A stretch of 6,601 bases of DNA from Haloquadratum sp. J07HQX50 (GTDB lineage: Archaea; Halobacteriota; Halobacteria; Halobacteriales; Haloferacaceae), in the NCBI GenBank assembly GCA_000416005.1, contig KE356562.1:1203520-1210120 (forward strand), in the 5' to 3' direction. A program made the position numbers and the translations under genes. Of the stretch, positions 1 through 5,996 are shown in pieces. A model generated the notes under the pieces. That model searched no databases. It was not told the DNA's origin and saw nothing but the letters and a program-made list of their open reading frames with translations. Each line of letters starts with the position of its first letter. Positions within the stretch are counted from its first letter, which is position 1.

Positions 1-997
1 TATCGATTATCTTCTTTGTTGCTGTCCCCCACTGCTCAACAGCCCACGTGTCACCATTGAGGAATTGGTCTCTGCTCTGTGTATATCCGGTTGAGAGTGG
101 ATTCCGCGCTAATTCAGTCTGATCAATCATTAATTGCAGCGCGTCTTGTGCACCCTGCATGTTGAGTCGAGAGTTACCATCCTCATCAAGCATACTCTGC
201 ATACCAGTTTCTGCAGAGAATCGATTTGGATAGTAGTATACGATGTTCCATCCACGTCGTCCTTCAAGCCCCATTTGGTGCCCTTTATTATGCATAAATT
301 GTGCAACTTTGTTGAATTGAGCATAGCTGTCATATCCCTCAGGAAATGGGGGCATGATGTCAAAGTCGTGATTCTGATTAAACTCATCAGCGTACTGCTC
401 AAGTAAGTCTTTACGCACGTTGAGCTTCATTGCGTCACCGTACCATGGCAGGCCATATGTCTCACCATTCCATTGGCCATAGTTTCGAGCGAAGACGTCA
501 AGATGGTCATCGTAATCATATGACTCCATTGCCAACGAAGAGTCGTTGAGATATGCCTCAAGTGGCTCAGCCCAACCTGGGTCCATAAGCGTCCCTGTCC
601 AAATGACATCTGAAACGAATGCATCGAACTCTGCCTGTTGAGCGCGGAGTTGATTTTGGAGCTTGGTGAGCATTTCGCTCTGCGCATATGATGTAACATT
701 CACCTCAATACCAGTCTCTTGGTTGAATGTTGAAGCTAAGTCATTCATCGGCTCCGTATACAGCGAACTCGTCGCAAACGTGATCGATACATCCTGATAC
801 GCAGCGTAGTTCGGTCCAGATTGTGTTGTTGACTCACTACCGCTACCAGCAGTCGTCCCCTGCGAGGCGTCTTCGCTTTCGCCGGTCTCGCTCCCACCGC
901 CACTGCATCCTGCGAGGGCAGCAATTCCTGCAGCAGTCACGCCAGTCAGATATCGGCGGCGGCTCTGTGTCGGGTCATCTTCTGATTTATATGTCAT
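1..997 (-). CDS. ABC transporter sugar-binding lipoprotein (family 1 solute-binding protein), C-terminus missing
   Basis: Periplasm-equivalent substrate receptor of an ABC importer, probably for a sugar. The frame is open from ATG 997 to the window edge: 332 codons with no stop, so the C-terminal part lies outside. The N-terminus has a twin-arginine signal (SRRRYL, residues 12-17), a short hydrophobic Ala/Gly segment, and the lipobox LAGC with Cys31 as lipidated residue. A Ser/Gly/Glu/Thr-rich linker (32-61) follows, as in haloarchaeal lipoproteins tethered outside the membrane. From about residue 66 the binding fold starts (VSITFATSS), with features of CUT1 carbohydrate-binding proteins: FNQETGIEV, FDAFVSDVIWTG and the YGLPWYGDAMKLNVRKDLL segment. 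The family is usually about 400-450 aa, so roughly a quarter is missing. The permease and ATPase genes would be expected further left. The family call is firm; the sugar is unknown. Confidence 0.92.
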   Translation of the reverse strand, partial: MTYKSEDDPTQSRRRYLTGVTAAGIAALAGCSGGGSETGESEDASQGTTAGSGSESTTQSGPNYAAYQDVSITFATSSLYTEPMNDLASTFNQETGIEVNVTSYAQSEMLTKLQNQLRAQQAEFDAFVSDVIWTGTLMDPGWAEPLEAYLNDSSLAMESYDYDDHLDVFARNYGQWNGETYGLPWYGDAMKLNVRKDLLEQYADEFNQNHDFDIMPPFPEGYDSYAQFNKVAQFMHNKGHQMGLEGRRGWNIVYYYPNRFSAETGMQSMLDEDGNSRLNMQGAQDALQLMIDQTELARNPLSTGYTQSRDQFLNGDTWAVEQWGTATKKIID

Positions 998-1053
998 GAT
1001 GTTCAGGTCCCGTGTGTTATCCAAACCTGCACGTTACGCTAAGTGTAAGACAA

Positions 1054-1067
1054 GGTATAATAAAAAA
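1054..1067 (-). promoter_or_regulatory. Putative TATA box of the binding-protein gene
   Basis: Read on the minus strand this is TTTTTTATTATACC, centred about 63 nt upstream of ATG 997. It would place transcription start near 1034 and leave a leader of about 36 nt. No Shine-Dalgarno sequence is visible before the ATG. It is the most AT-rich candidate in the region, but a weaker box nearer the gene is not excluded. Confidence 0.45.
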
Positions 1068-1086
1068 GATTATGATGAATATTGCG

Positions 1087-1121
1087 CCAGATTCTGGAAA
1101 TTGATATCAGTGTGAGCACTG
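1087..1121. promoter_or_regulatory. Pair of short palindromes upstream of the binding-protein promoter
   Basis: Two perfect inverted repeats lie close together: CCAGA-T-TCTGG (1087-1097) and CAGTG-TGAG-CACTG (1108-1121). They sit about 20-55 bp upstream of the putative TATA box of the transporter gene, where archaeal activators commonly bind. The structure is seen in the sequence; a regulatory role is inference, and short palindromes also occur by chance. Confidence 0.3.
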
Positions 1122-1302
1122 GTTAGAGTCTTGCTGGTTTCTGTCCTAATAATATACTAACTATTCTACACAACATACCTCTCAGCATGAGTCATTCGAA
1201 AGACAACATGGAGTCGTGATACAAAACTGTGATTCCCGTGCGACCTCGGGCATCTGCCTTGTCCTCTGTATACGCTTACTAAATCCTTTTAATATTCATT
1301 CG

Positions 1303-1337
1303 CGGTGAAGTCCCTCGCAAGTCCCGAGGCTTCACCG
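1303..1337. repeat. Bulged stem-loop, left end of the candidate mobile element
   Basis: Outer arms CGGTGAAG (1303-1310) and CTTCACCG (1330-1337) pair perfectly. Inner arms CCTCG (1313-1317) and CGAGG (1325-1329) continue the stem after a 2-nt bulge (TC, 1311-1312), with a 7-nt loop. Thirteen base pairs with an unpaired bulge is the architecture of IS200/IS605 end hairpins. There is no T-run after it in either direction that would make it an ordinary terminator. Confidence 0.6.
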
Positions 1338-1641
1338 TTTTGTCCATGTCGTCCAGAAACGGACGGACACAGACTTCATTCCTCCTGAGCTCCCTCTCTC
1401 AAAGTCGGCTCAAACGCCCAAACACTCGCTGTGTCCGTGAGGGTCCTCCACCAGCCCTTGACAACCCCCGTCTCACCGCTATGGCGGATTTGAGAGGAGT
1501 CGCATTTCCAAACCTCCGAACGACCGTTTCATATAAATGTATTCAGTGTCCGTCAACATCTTTAGATGACGGTACGAGGCGAAATGAAATCCTTTGACGG
1601 GCTTCAGCCTCTCAGGTGGTTTGGGACCCAAAGCGTCATCA

Positions 1642-1677
1642 CGGGAACGGGAACGGGAACGGAAATCTTTGATTTCC
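1642..1677. repeat. Three CGGGAA tandem units followed by a perfect hairpin
   Basis: CGGGAA is repeated three times in tandem (1642-1659), followed at once by GGAAATC-TTT-GATTTCC (1661-1677), a perfect 7-bp stem with a 3-nt loop after a single C. The unit count suggests slippage expansion. The position near the right end of the non-coding block fits a subterminal structure of a mobile element. Confidence 0.55.
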
Positions 1678-1824
1678 AATCGGGAACAAAACTGAGGCAC
1701 CCGCCCTACTTAGCCTGTAGATTCAACATATTCAATAATAATGTTCGTACCGATGGGAGCGGCGAGAGGTATAGATGCTCTGGCGGTACATAGATAAGCT
1801 AATACATTGATTCGTGTCTGTGCT

Positions 1825-1848
1825 TCATCGCAATCGTGCAAGCGATGA
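1825..1848. promoter_or_regulatory. Inverted repeat upstream of the dehydratase promoter
   Basis: TCATCGC (1825-1831) and GCGATGA (1842-1848) form a perfect 7-bp inverted repeat with a 10-nt spacer, so the repeat centres are about 17 bp (under two helical turns) apart. It lies roughly 60 bp upstream of the likely TATA box of the plus-strand dehydratase, a plausible regulator site. Its function is not shown by the sequence. Confidence 0.3.
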
Positions 1849-1870
1849 CCCGCCCATGTTTGTAGACAGT

Positions 1871-1915
1871 GGTCTAAATTTCACAGACCGGTAGTGTTTT
1901 AGCAATCACCAGACC
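1871..1915 (+). promoter_or_regulatory. Promoter region of the dehydratase gene with possible operator
   Basis: A TTTTAG box (1897-1902) is centred about 28 nt before ATG 1927, the spacing for a leaderless archaeal transcript. An alternative box, TAAATT (1875-1880), would give a leader of about 20 nt. An inverted repeat GGTCT-N9-AGACC (1871-1889) abuts the expected BRE, and a further AGACC half-site occurs at 1911-1915 between TATA and start. This arrangement suggests regulated transcription, probably by substrate. Confidence 0.38.
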
Positions 1916-1926
1916 TGAGATATAAT

Positions 1927-3102
1927 ATGTCTAAGACAACAATCACTAATTTTGAGACATATATCGTTGCCAATCCATGGAAGCCATGGGTCTTCGTCGA
2001 AGTCATAACTGATAGCGGGGTCAGAGGGCTCGCAGAGGCAACGACGCACGACAAACCTCGGACGGTCGTTGCTGCAATCGAAGAGATGTCGAAATACTTC
2101 ATTGGCTCTGATCCATTCGAGACTGAGCAGATGTGGTTAGAGATGTACCGTGATGAATGGTTTTCAAAGAATATCATCAACACGACAGTGATCTCAGCAA
2201 TCGATATGGCCTGTTATGATATCAAGGGAAAGTTGCTCAATGAACCAGTGCATAATTTACTCGGAGGAAAAGTGCACGGAGATGAGTTGCGAGCTTATGC
2301 AAATGGATGGTACACAGACACAAATGGCGATCCAGAAAAGTTTGCAGAAGCAGCTCAGGCAGTTGTTGATGATGGATATGACGCCATGAAGTTTGACCCA
2401 TTCGGGGTGGCGTGGGAGCGAATGAGCCGAAAAGAACTGAATCACGCGATTAATATCGTCAGGGCGGTTCGTGAGGCCGTCGGGCCAAACGTTGACCTCC
2501 TCATTGAGGGTCACGGCCGGTTCAGTGCTGGCCATGCAGTTGATGTTGCACACAAACTCGCTGAATTCGATCCAACGTGGTTTGAGGAGCCCTGCCCACC
2601 AGATTCAATTAATACTCTTGCTGAGGTTTCACGGAAGTCACCCATTCCAATCGCGACTGGAGAACGACATATGACGAAACACGAATTCTTTGAATTAGTT
2701 ACACAAACAGAGGTTGATGTCATCCAGCCGGATCTAATGAACACTGGAGGCATCACTGAAGGAAAAAAGATTGCAGCCATCGCGGAGGCAGATCATGTCG
2801 GGTATGCCCCGCATAATCCACAGGGACCAGTCGCAGGTGCAATCTACGCTCATGTCTGTGCAACAGTTCCAAACTTTATGATTCAAGAAATGTTTCAGAC
2901 ATACGATGTTGAGTGGGTTGATGAACTGTTGGTTGAACCGCTTGAAGTCAAAGATGGGTATGTGACCATTCCAGATGGACCAGGATTCGGAATCGAATTA
3001 GATCACGACGTGGTTGCAGAGCATGCGTACACTGAGGAGAAGGTGCATACAATAAATCTATTCGAGAAGGGGTGGGAAAAGCGCGAAGTGGATCGTCGAT
3101 AG
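1927..3102 (+). CDS. Enolase-superfamily sugar-acid dehydratase (gluconate/xylonate dehydratase-like)
   Basis: A 391-aa protein of the mandelate racemase/muconate lactonizing group. It is expected to dehydrate an aldonate to the 2-keto-3-deoxy acid with Mg2+ in the cytoplasm. The N-terminal capping domain spans about residues 1-120 and the TIM barrel about 125-360. Visible active-site elements are YANGWY (124-129), Lys155 in MKFDPFG, Glu194 and His196 in IEGHGR, the FEEP ligand motif (219-222), Glu246 in GER, QPDL (267-270), His296 in APHNPQGP and Glu321 in QEM. The YANGWY, KFDPFG and HGRF blocks resemble archaeal gluconate dehydratases such as the Sulfolobus enzyme and haloarchaeal xylonate dehydratase. 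An in-frame TAG at 1900-1902 with no ATG between it and 1927 supports the start. It is the only plus-strand gene here and ends 6 bp from the convergent lactonase gene. The substrate (gluconate, galactonate, a pentonate or rhamnonate) cannot be decided. Confidence 0.93.
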   Translation: MSKTTITNFETYIVANPWKPWVFVEVITDSGVRGLAEATTHDKPRTVVAAIEEMSKYFIGSDPFETEQMWLEMYRDEWFSKNIINTTVISAIDMACYDIKGKLLNEPVHNLLGGKVHGDELRAYANGWYTDTNGDPEKFAEAAQAVVDDGYDAMKFDPFGVAWERMSRKELNHAINIVRAVREAVGPNVDLLIEGHGRFSAGHAVDVAHKLAEFDPTWFEEPCPPDSINTLAEVSRKSPIPIATGERHMTKHEFFELVTQTEVDVIQPDLMNTGGITEGKKIAAIAEADHVGYAPHNPQGPVAGAIYAHVCATVPNFMIQEMFQTYDVEWVDELLVEPLEVKDGYVTIPDGPGFGIELDHDVVAEHAYTEEKVHTINLFEKGWEKREVDRR

Positions 3103-3108
3103 ACCCTG

Positions 3109-3972
3109 TTATGCGATATCTGATCGATATTCAGCCGTCCCAGACGGAGAAACGTCCTGTATTCGAAATAGACCGCCAGCTCTGGTGCCTTCTCTGTCGC
3201 GACTATTATCGTTCAGTGCCGTCGTAACGTATAATTCAGTATAGTTAGACCCACCAAAGGTAACAGCTGAAACTTTTGTTGCTGGAAAAGACACCTGCTG
3301 GAGTGTTTCGCCAGCCTCTGTGTATTGGACAATTTTCGAGCCATTCCAGCGGGCAGACCAAATATTGCCAGCGCTGTCAACAGTCATCCCATCCGGTATC
3401 CCATCATCCGGTGGTGTCTCCACGAGTGCTCTCCCGTTAGATATGTGGCCGGTCTCAACCGCATAGTCGTATACAAAGATACGGTTCGTATTGGATTCAG
3501 TGAAATAAAATCTTGATAAGTCAGGCGAAAACCCCATGCCGTTCGAGATATCAACGTCATTAATTACAACTTGGCTTTGTCCGTCAGGGTCGAGACGATA
3601 GAGGTCCCCGAGTTCAGTCTCACCTGGCATTGTCCCACAAAAAACACGCCCCTCTGGGTCAGCAATTACATCGTTAAATCGAGTGTTAGCATCGATACTC
3701 GCGACTTGTGTTGCGGTATCGGACCCTGGAACGTAACGGAGCACTGCACTGTGGGTAAAGCACAACAATGCACCGTCCTGCTCAATCGTAAATCCGCCCA
3801 GTGGAACGTCTGGGAATTCATATGCTAAGCTATGTGATTTGGTGGCTGGGTCGTACGAATACAGCCGGCCTGGTGGGATGTCTACCCAAAAAAGCCGATT
3901 CTCCTCAGGATGCCACAACGGGCCTTCACCGGTATGGTGAGTTGTATCAGCAATACATGTTGGTGTGTGCAT
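3109..3972 (-). CDS. SMP-30/gluconolactonase family sugar lactonase
   Basis: A 287-aa six-bladed beta-propeller of the SMP-30/regucalcin/gluconolactonase family, close to the usual length of about 290 aa. It likely hydrolyses an aldonolactone to the aldonate, the step between a sugar dehydrogenase and an aldonate dehydratase. Metal-site residues are in place: Glu16 in GEGPLW, Asn144 in ISNGMGFSPD and Asp194 in GIPDGMTVD. Asn100 in RFNDVIADPEGR is the usual substrate or metal-shell residue. No signal peptide is present, so it is cytoplasmic. ATG 3972 places the GEGP motif at the normal N-terminal distance. It lies 46 bp downstream of the SDR stop at 4019, same strand, with a TATA-like box in the gap, so it may be transcribed both from its own promoter and by read-through. 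Pentonolactonase or gluconolactonase are both possible. Confidence 0.93.
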   Translation of the reverse strand: MHTPTCIADTTHHTGEGPLWHPEENRLFWVDIPPGRLYSYDPATKSHSLAYEFPDVPLGGFTIEQDGALLCFTHSAVLRYVPGSDTATQVASIDANTRFNDVIADPEGRVFCGTMPGETELGDLYRLDPDGQSQVVINDVDISNGMGFSPDLSRFYFTESNTNRIFVYDYAVETGHISNGRALVETPPDDGIPDGMTVDSAGNIWSARWNGSKIVQYTEAGETLQQVSFPATKVSAVTFGGSNYTELYVTTALNDNSRDREGTRAGGLFRIQDVSPSGTAEYRSDIA

Positions 3973-4001
3973 ATGGTATCAATCTATTTGTCTCTGTATG
4001 T

Positions 4002-4010
4002 CTTATATTT
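4002..4010 (-). promoter_or_regulatory. Putative TATA box of the lactonase gene
   Basis: The minus strand reads AAATATAAG, centred about 34 nt upstream of ATG 3972. That would give a leader of only a few nucleotides. It lies in the 46-bp gap after the upstream SDR stop codon, so the lactonase can have its own transcript. Confidence 0.5.
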
Positions 4011-4018
4011 GATTGGGC

Positions 4019-4780
4019 TCAGAAGTGAGCGATCTTATCCCGACGATAGAGATCTAAACTCGTGATTGCATTCGGTTGCTTCTGTCTAACCGCGAATGCG
4101 ATTGCGTCCGCTACTTCAATCGGTTCGGTGACGTCGCCTTTGTCAAATCGGTCAGTGAATTTCTGATCCGTTTGTGTACCGAACTCGGTCCGGACCTCTG
4201 TCGGATTGATGCAACTCACTGCAACTCCATCGGGTCCGTATGTTCCTTGTAAACTAATTGCGAAGCCACGTGTCCACCACTTCGTCGCAGCATACATTGC
4301 ATCCTCTGGACGAGGGTGGTTTGCTGCCATGCTTCCAGTAAATACTAAATTACCTGCTGTTTCACAGAGATGAGGGATGGTCGCTCGTGCAAAGTAGAAC
4401 ATACCATCTATGTTGACATCACGCATGAGTGAGAAGTCATCATCGCTTAACTCAGTGATAGGGCGATTTACACCTAACCCAGCGTTACTGACAGCAATAT
4501 CAAGATGGCCGAACTGCTCGATCGTTTCCTCGACAAGTTCGTTCACCTCTTGTGAATTCGTCACATCAGTTGGTATGACCGCAACTGCCTGGCCAGTCTG
4601 TTCTCTGATCTCCTCCGCGACAGACTCAAGTCGGTCACTCCGACGAGCAGCAATCGCGACGTCTGCACCGTCTTCAGCAAGAACATGTGCTGTCGCTTCA
4701 CCAATTCCCGAGCTTGCGCCTGTAATGACAGCTACACTGTCGGCCAGTGGATTCGTTCGCTGCGATGGTCGCTCAGTCAT
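4019..4780 (-). CDS. Classical short-chain dehydrogenase/reductase, YdfG-like, probably NADP-dependent
   Basis: A 253-aa Rossmann-fold oxidoreductase. The cofactor motif TGASSGIG is at 20-27, the dinucleotide-side AARR at 44-47 (Arg after beta-2, favouring NADP), the SNAG motif at 98-101 (usual NNAG) and a full catalytic tetrad: Asn123, Ser150, Tyr163 and Lys167. The Ser-to-Tyr spacing of 13 is standard. The pattern NAGLGVNRPITELSDDDF and the C-terminal half resemble the YdfG/3-hydroxy-acid dehydrogenase branch rather than the FabG-type Ala-Pro-Gly ending. Transcribed toward the lactonase gene 46 bp downstream, it could oxidise an aldose to its lactone in that pathway, but other hydroxyl substrates are equally compatible. 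ATG 4780 fits a TATA box centred 25 nt upstream (leaderless) and a normal-length N-terminus. Confidence 0.92.
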   Translation of the reverse strand: MTERPSQRTNPLADSVAVITGASSGIGEATAHVLAEDGADVAIAARRSDRLESVAEEIREQTGQAVAVIPTDVTNSQEVNELVEETIEQFGHLDIAVSNAGLGVNRPITELSDDDFSLMRDVNIDGMFYFARATIPHLCETAGNLVFTGSMAANHPRPEDAMYAATKWWTRGFAISLQGTYGPDGVAVSCINPTEVRTEFGTQTDQKFTDRFDKGDVTEPIEVADAIAFAVRQKQPNAITSLDLYRRDKIAHF

Positions 4781-4800
4781 GTATGTAAATTTATGAGCAG

Positions 4801-4810
4801 CTAAAATATC
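4801..4810 (-). promoter_or_regulatory. Putative TATA box of the YdfG-like SDR gene
   Basis: The minus strand reads GATATTTTAG, centred about 25 nt before ATG 4780, which is the spacing for a leaderless haloarchaeal mRNA. No Shine-Dalgarno sequence lies between. Confidence 0.5.
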
Positions 4811-5096
4811 ATTCTATGGGTTCGCCAATCAGCATCATGACGATACACGAATTTTATTTCCCCCACCAAGCATGCACCAATCTGGTTTGATAAGCATCTT
4901 AAAATGCGTATTGGCGCTTTGCACCCTGGTAGGCACACGTTAGCTGATTAGATCAGTTGGTACCGATAAGTCGAAAAATTTCATGTCGGTGTCACCGCAC
5001 CGCTCTATCGTGCGTCGCGGTGGGCGCTGACACATTCAGTTGATTGAGGTAGCCTCCCTCCCAACGTGAGTGGTGGGCCTCAAGCTCTCGAACCAA
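4811..5096. other. Gene-free spacer between the two SDR genes
   Basis: With the promoter just upstream of 4780 this makes a 316-bp intergenic stretch. I find no convincing ORF or tRNA-like T-arm. It contains the SDR promoter at one side and a possible terminator hairpin for the other SDR (4974-5033). A small GAGG-TAG-CCTC palindrome (5046-5056) has no assigned role. Nothing else stands out. Confidence 0.6.
4974..5033 (-). terminator. Possible hairpin terminator downstream of the second SDR gene
   Basis: On the minus strand, arms GTGTCA/TGACAC (5028-5033 with 4989-4994) enclose CACCGC/GCGGTG arms (5017-5022 with 4998-5003), separated by an asymmetric internal loop. About 11 nt after the hairpin comes a run of five T (4978-4974). 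It lies about 65 bp past the stop codon of the SDR. Archaeal termination mostly depends on T-runs, so the hairpin may be incidental. Confidence 0.33.
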
Positions 5097-5870
5097 TTAG
5101 AATGCACTATCCGCGAATCCGCCATCAACTGTTAGCACTTCACCAGTCACATATGACGCCGCATCACTCGCCAAGAATACCGCCGGTCCAATCATTTCCT
5201 GACGATCAGCCACTCGGCCTAACAGAGTTCGGCGGTCAATCTGCGCTCGTTTTTCTGTTCCTTCTGCATACGTCTCATTATTTTGTGGAGTGATAACGAA
5301 GCCAGGGGCAATCGCGTTCACTCGTATCTCTGGAGCTAATTCTTTCGCTGCAGCGCGGGTGAAGGCTTCGACACCACCTTTCGCGGCTGAATACGCCGGT
5401 AAATCAGCCATCGCTAAGCGCGCCGCCAGAGAGGAGATGAGAATGAGTGAACTATCATCCGACATACGTGGGGCGAAAGCTTGGGTAACACGACGAACCC
5501 CATCAAGAGCAATGTCAGTCACTCGATCCCAACTCTCCTCTGAAATATCCATCAGTGGCGACCGCGATATCGCCCCCTGAGAGCTCACGACGATGTCGAT
5601 CGCTCCAAACGCTTCAATCGCAGCCTCGCGAAGCGCATGCAGAGTCGATATATCCGTCACATCGCAAGTGATTTCTAATGTTTGTCTGCCTTGGTCGCGT
5701 ATCAACGCTGCAGTAGAGCTGACAGCGGATTCGGTCCGACTCGTCGGAATGACGTCTGCTCCAGCAGCCGCAAATCCAACCGCGATTGCCTGTCCGATGC
5801 CGCTAGTCCCACCAATGACGATAGCAGTCTTATCGACGAGAGAAGCAGGCATTGAATCAATATTTTCCAT
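5097..5870 (-). CDS. Short-chain dehydrogenase/reductase (FabG/gluconate-5-dehydrogenase-like) with atypical active site
   Basis: A 257-aa SDR with glycine motif GGTSGIG (20-26), Arg45 after beta-2 (suggesting NADP), CDVTD (69-73), Ser147, Tyr160 and Lys164 (YSAAK). Its C-terminal half reads IRVNAIAPGFVITP, then GRVADRQEMIGPAVFLASDAASYVTGE and VDGGF, typical of FabG, gluconate 5-dehydrogenase and KduD-like enzymes. Two conserved positions differ: the NNAG motif reads SSQG (96-99), and the helix-4 catalytic Asn is replaced by Ala121 in DIALDG. It lies 126 bp downstream of the dgoD-like gene, same strand, with its own TATA box. A sugar or keto-sugar-acid substrate is likely from context, for example a sugar 1-dehydrogenase or a 2-keto-3-deoxy-acid dehydrogenase. 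The specific reaction is unknown. Confidence 0.91.
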   Translation of the reverse strand: MENIDSMPASLVDKTAIVIGGTSGIGQAIAVGFAAAGADVIPTSRTESAVSSTAALIRDQGRQTLEITCDVTDISTLHALREAAIEAFGAIDIVVSSQGAISRSPLMDISEESWDRVTDIALDGVRRVTQAFAPRMSDDSSLILISSLAARLAMADLPAYSAAKGGVEAFTRAAAKELAPEIRVNAIAPGFVITPQNNETYAEGTEKRAQIDRRTLLGRVADRQEMIGPAVFLASDAASYVTGEVLTVDGGFADSAF

Positions 5871-5890
5871 ATATCATACGAACAGGCAAT

Positions 5891-5900
5891 TATAAAAATT
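5891..5900 (-). promoter_or_regulatory. Putative TATA box of the second SDR gene
   Basis: The minus strand reads AATTTTTATA, centred about 26 nt upstream of ATG 5870, matching a leaderless transcript. It sits in the 126-bp gap after the dgoD-like stop codon, so this SDR need not be co-transcribed with the broken gene. Confidence 0.55.
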
Positions 5901-5996
5901 GTTTCGTGACTCCTCAGCGAGTTTCAGAAGCTTCGGTTTATATGGCTCTTATTGCCGCGTAAGTTGTCTTTTGACGGAATTGAGTGTTGGATACGT

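Larger units (their letters stand above)
1297..1715 (-). mobile_element. Candidate non-autonomous IS200/IS605-type element (MITE/PATE-like), degenerate
   Basis: No credible protein is encoded here, yet the block is structured. At its left end is a strong bulged hairpin (1303-1337), the type of subterminal structure recognised by Y1 transposases of IS200/IS605. At its right end are an imperfect hairpin (about 1590-1616), a triple CGGGAA repeat (1642-1659), a perfect hairpin (1661-1677) and the string GAGGCACCCGCCCT (1694-1707). I associate that last string from memory with ends of haloarchaeal IS200/IS605 elements; here the matching GGGCGGG arm is missing. Read on the minus strand there is an internal promoter-like ATTTATAT and a GGAGG before an ATG, followed only by a few codons and a stop, as if a transposase ORF had been deleted. 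Haloquadratum is known to carry palindrome-associated non-coding elements (PATEs). Orientation and exact ends are uncertain, and no target site was identified. Confidence 0.42.

Noticed and set aside
130..699. Open frames of about 90 codons on both strands inside the binding-protein gene
   Set aside because: They overlap a continuous 332-codon frame with clear Tat, lipobox and solute-binding-protein features. Their translations have no recognisable motifs.
1340..1793. Small ORFs of 73-85 codons on both strands in the long intergenic stretch
   Set aside because: They have repetitive or motif-free composition, mutual overlap on opposite strands and no conserved domain. They run through hairpins and the CGGGAA repeats. 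Better explained as chance ORFs in a degenerate mobile element.
998..1926. tRNA, rRNA or CRISPR array in the long gene-free region
   Set aside because: No T-arm GTTCGAATC-like motif, no cloverleaf and no regularly spaced direct repeats were found. The only tandem repeat is the short CGGGAA triplet.
4410..4796. 128-codon plus-strand ORF opposite the YdfG-like SDR
   Set aside because: Antisense shadow of a gene with a full SDR motif set; the protein is Ser/Ala-rich with no family resemblance.
5290..5895. Plus-strand ORFs of about 100 codons opposite the second SDR
   Set aside because: Antisense shadows of a well-supported SDR gene, a common effect of codon bias in haloarchaeal DNA.
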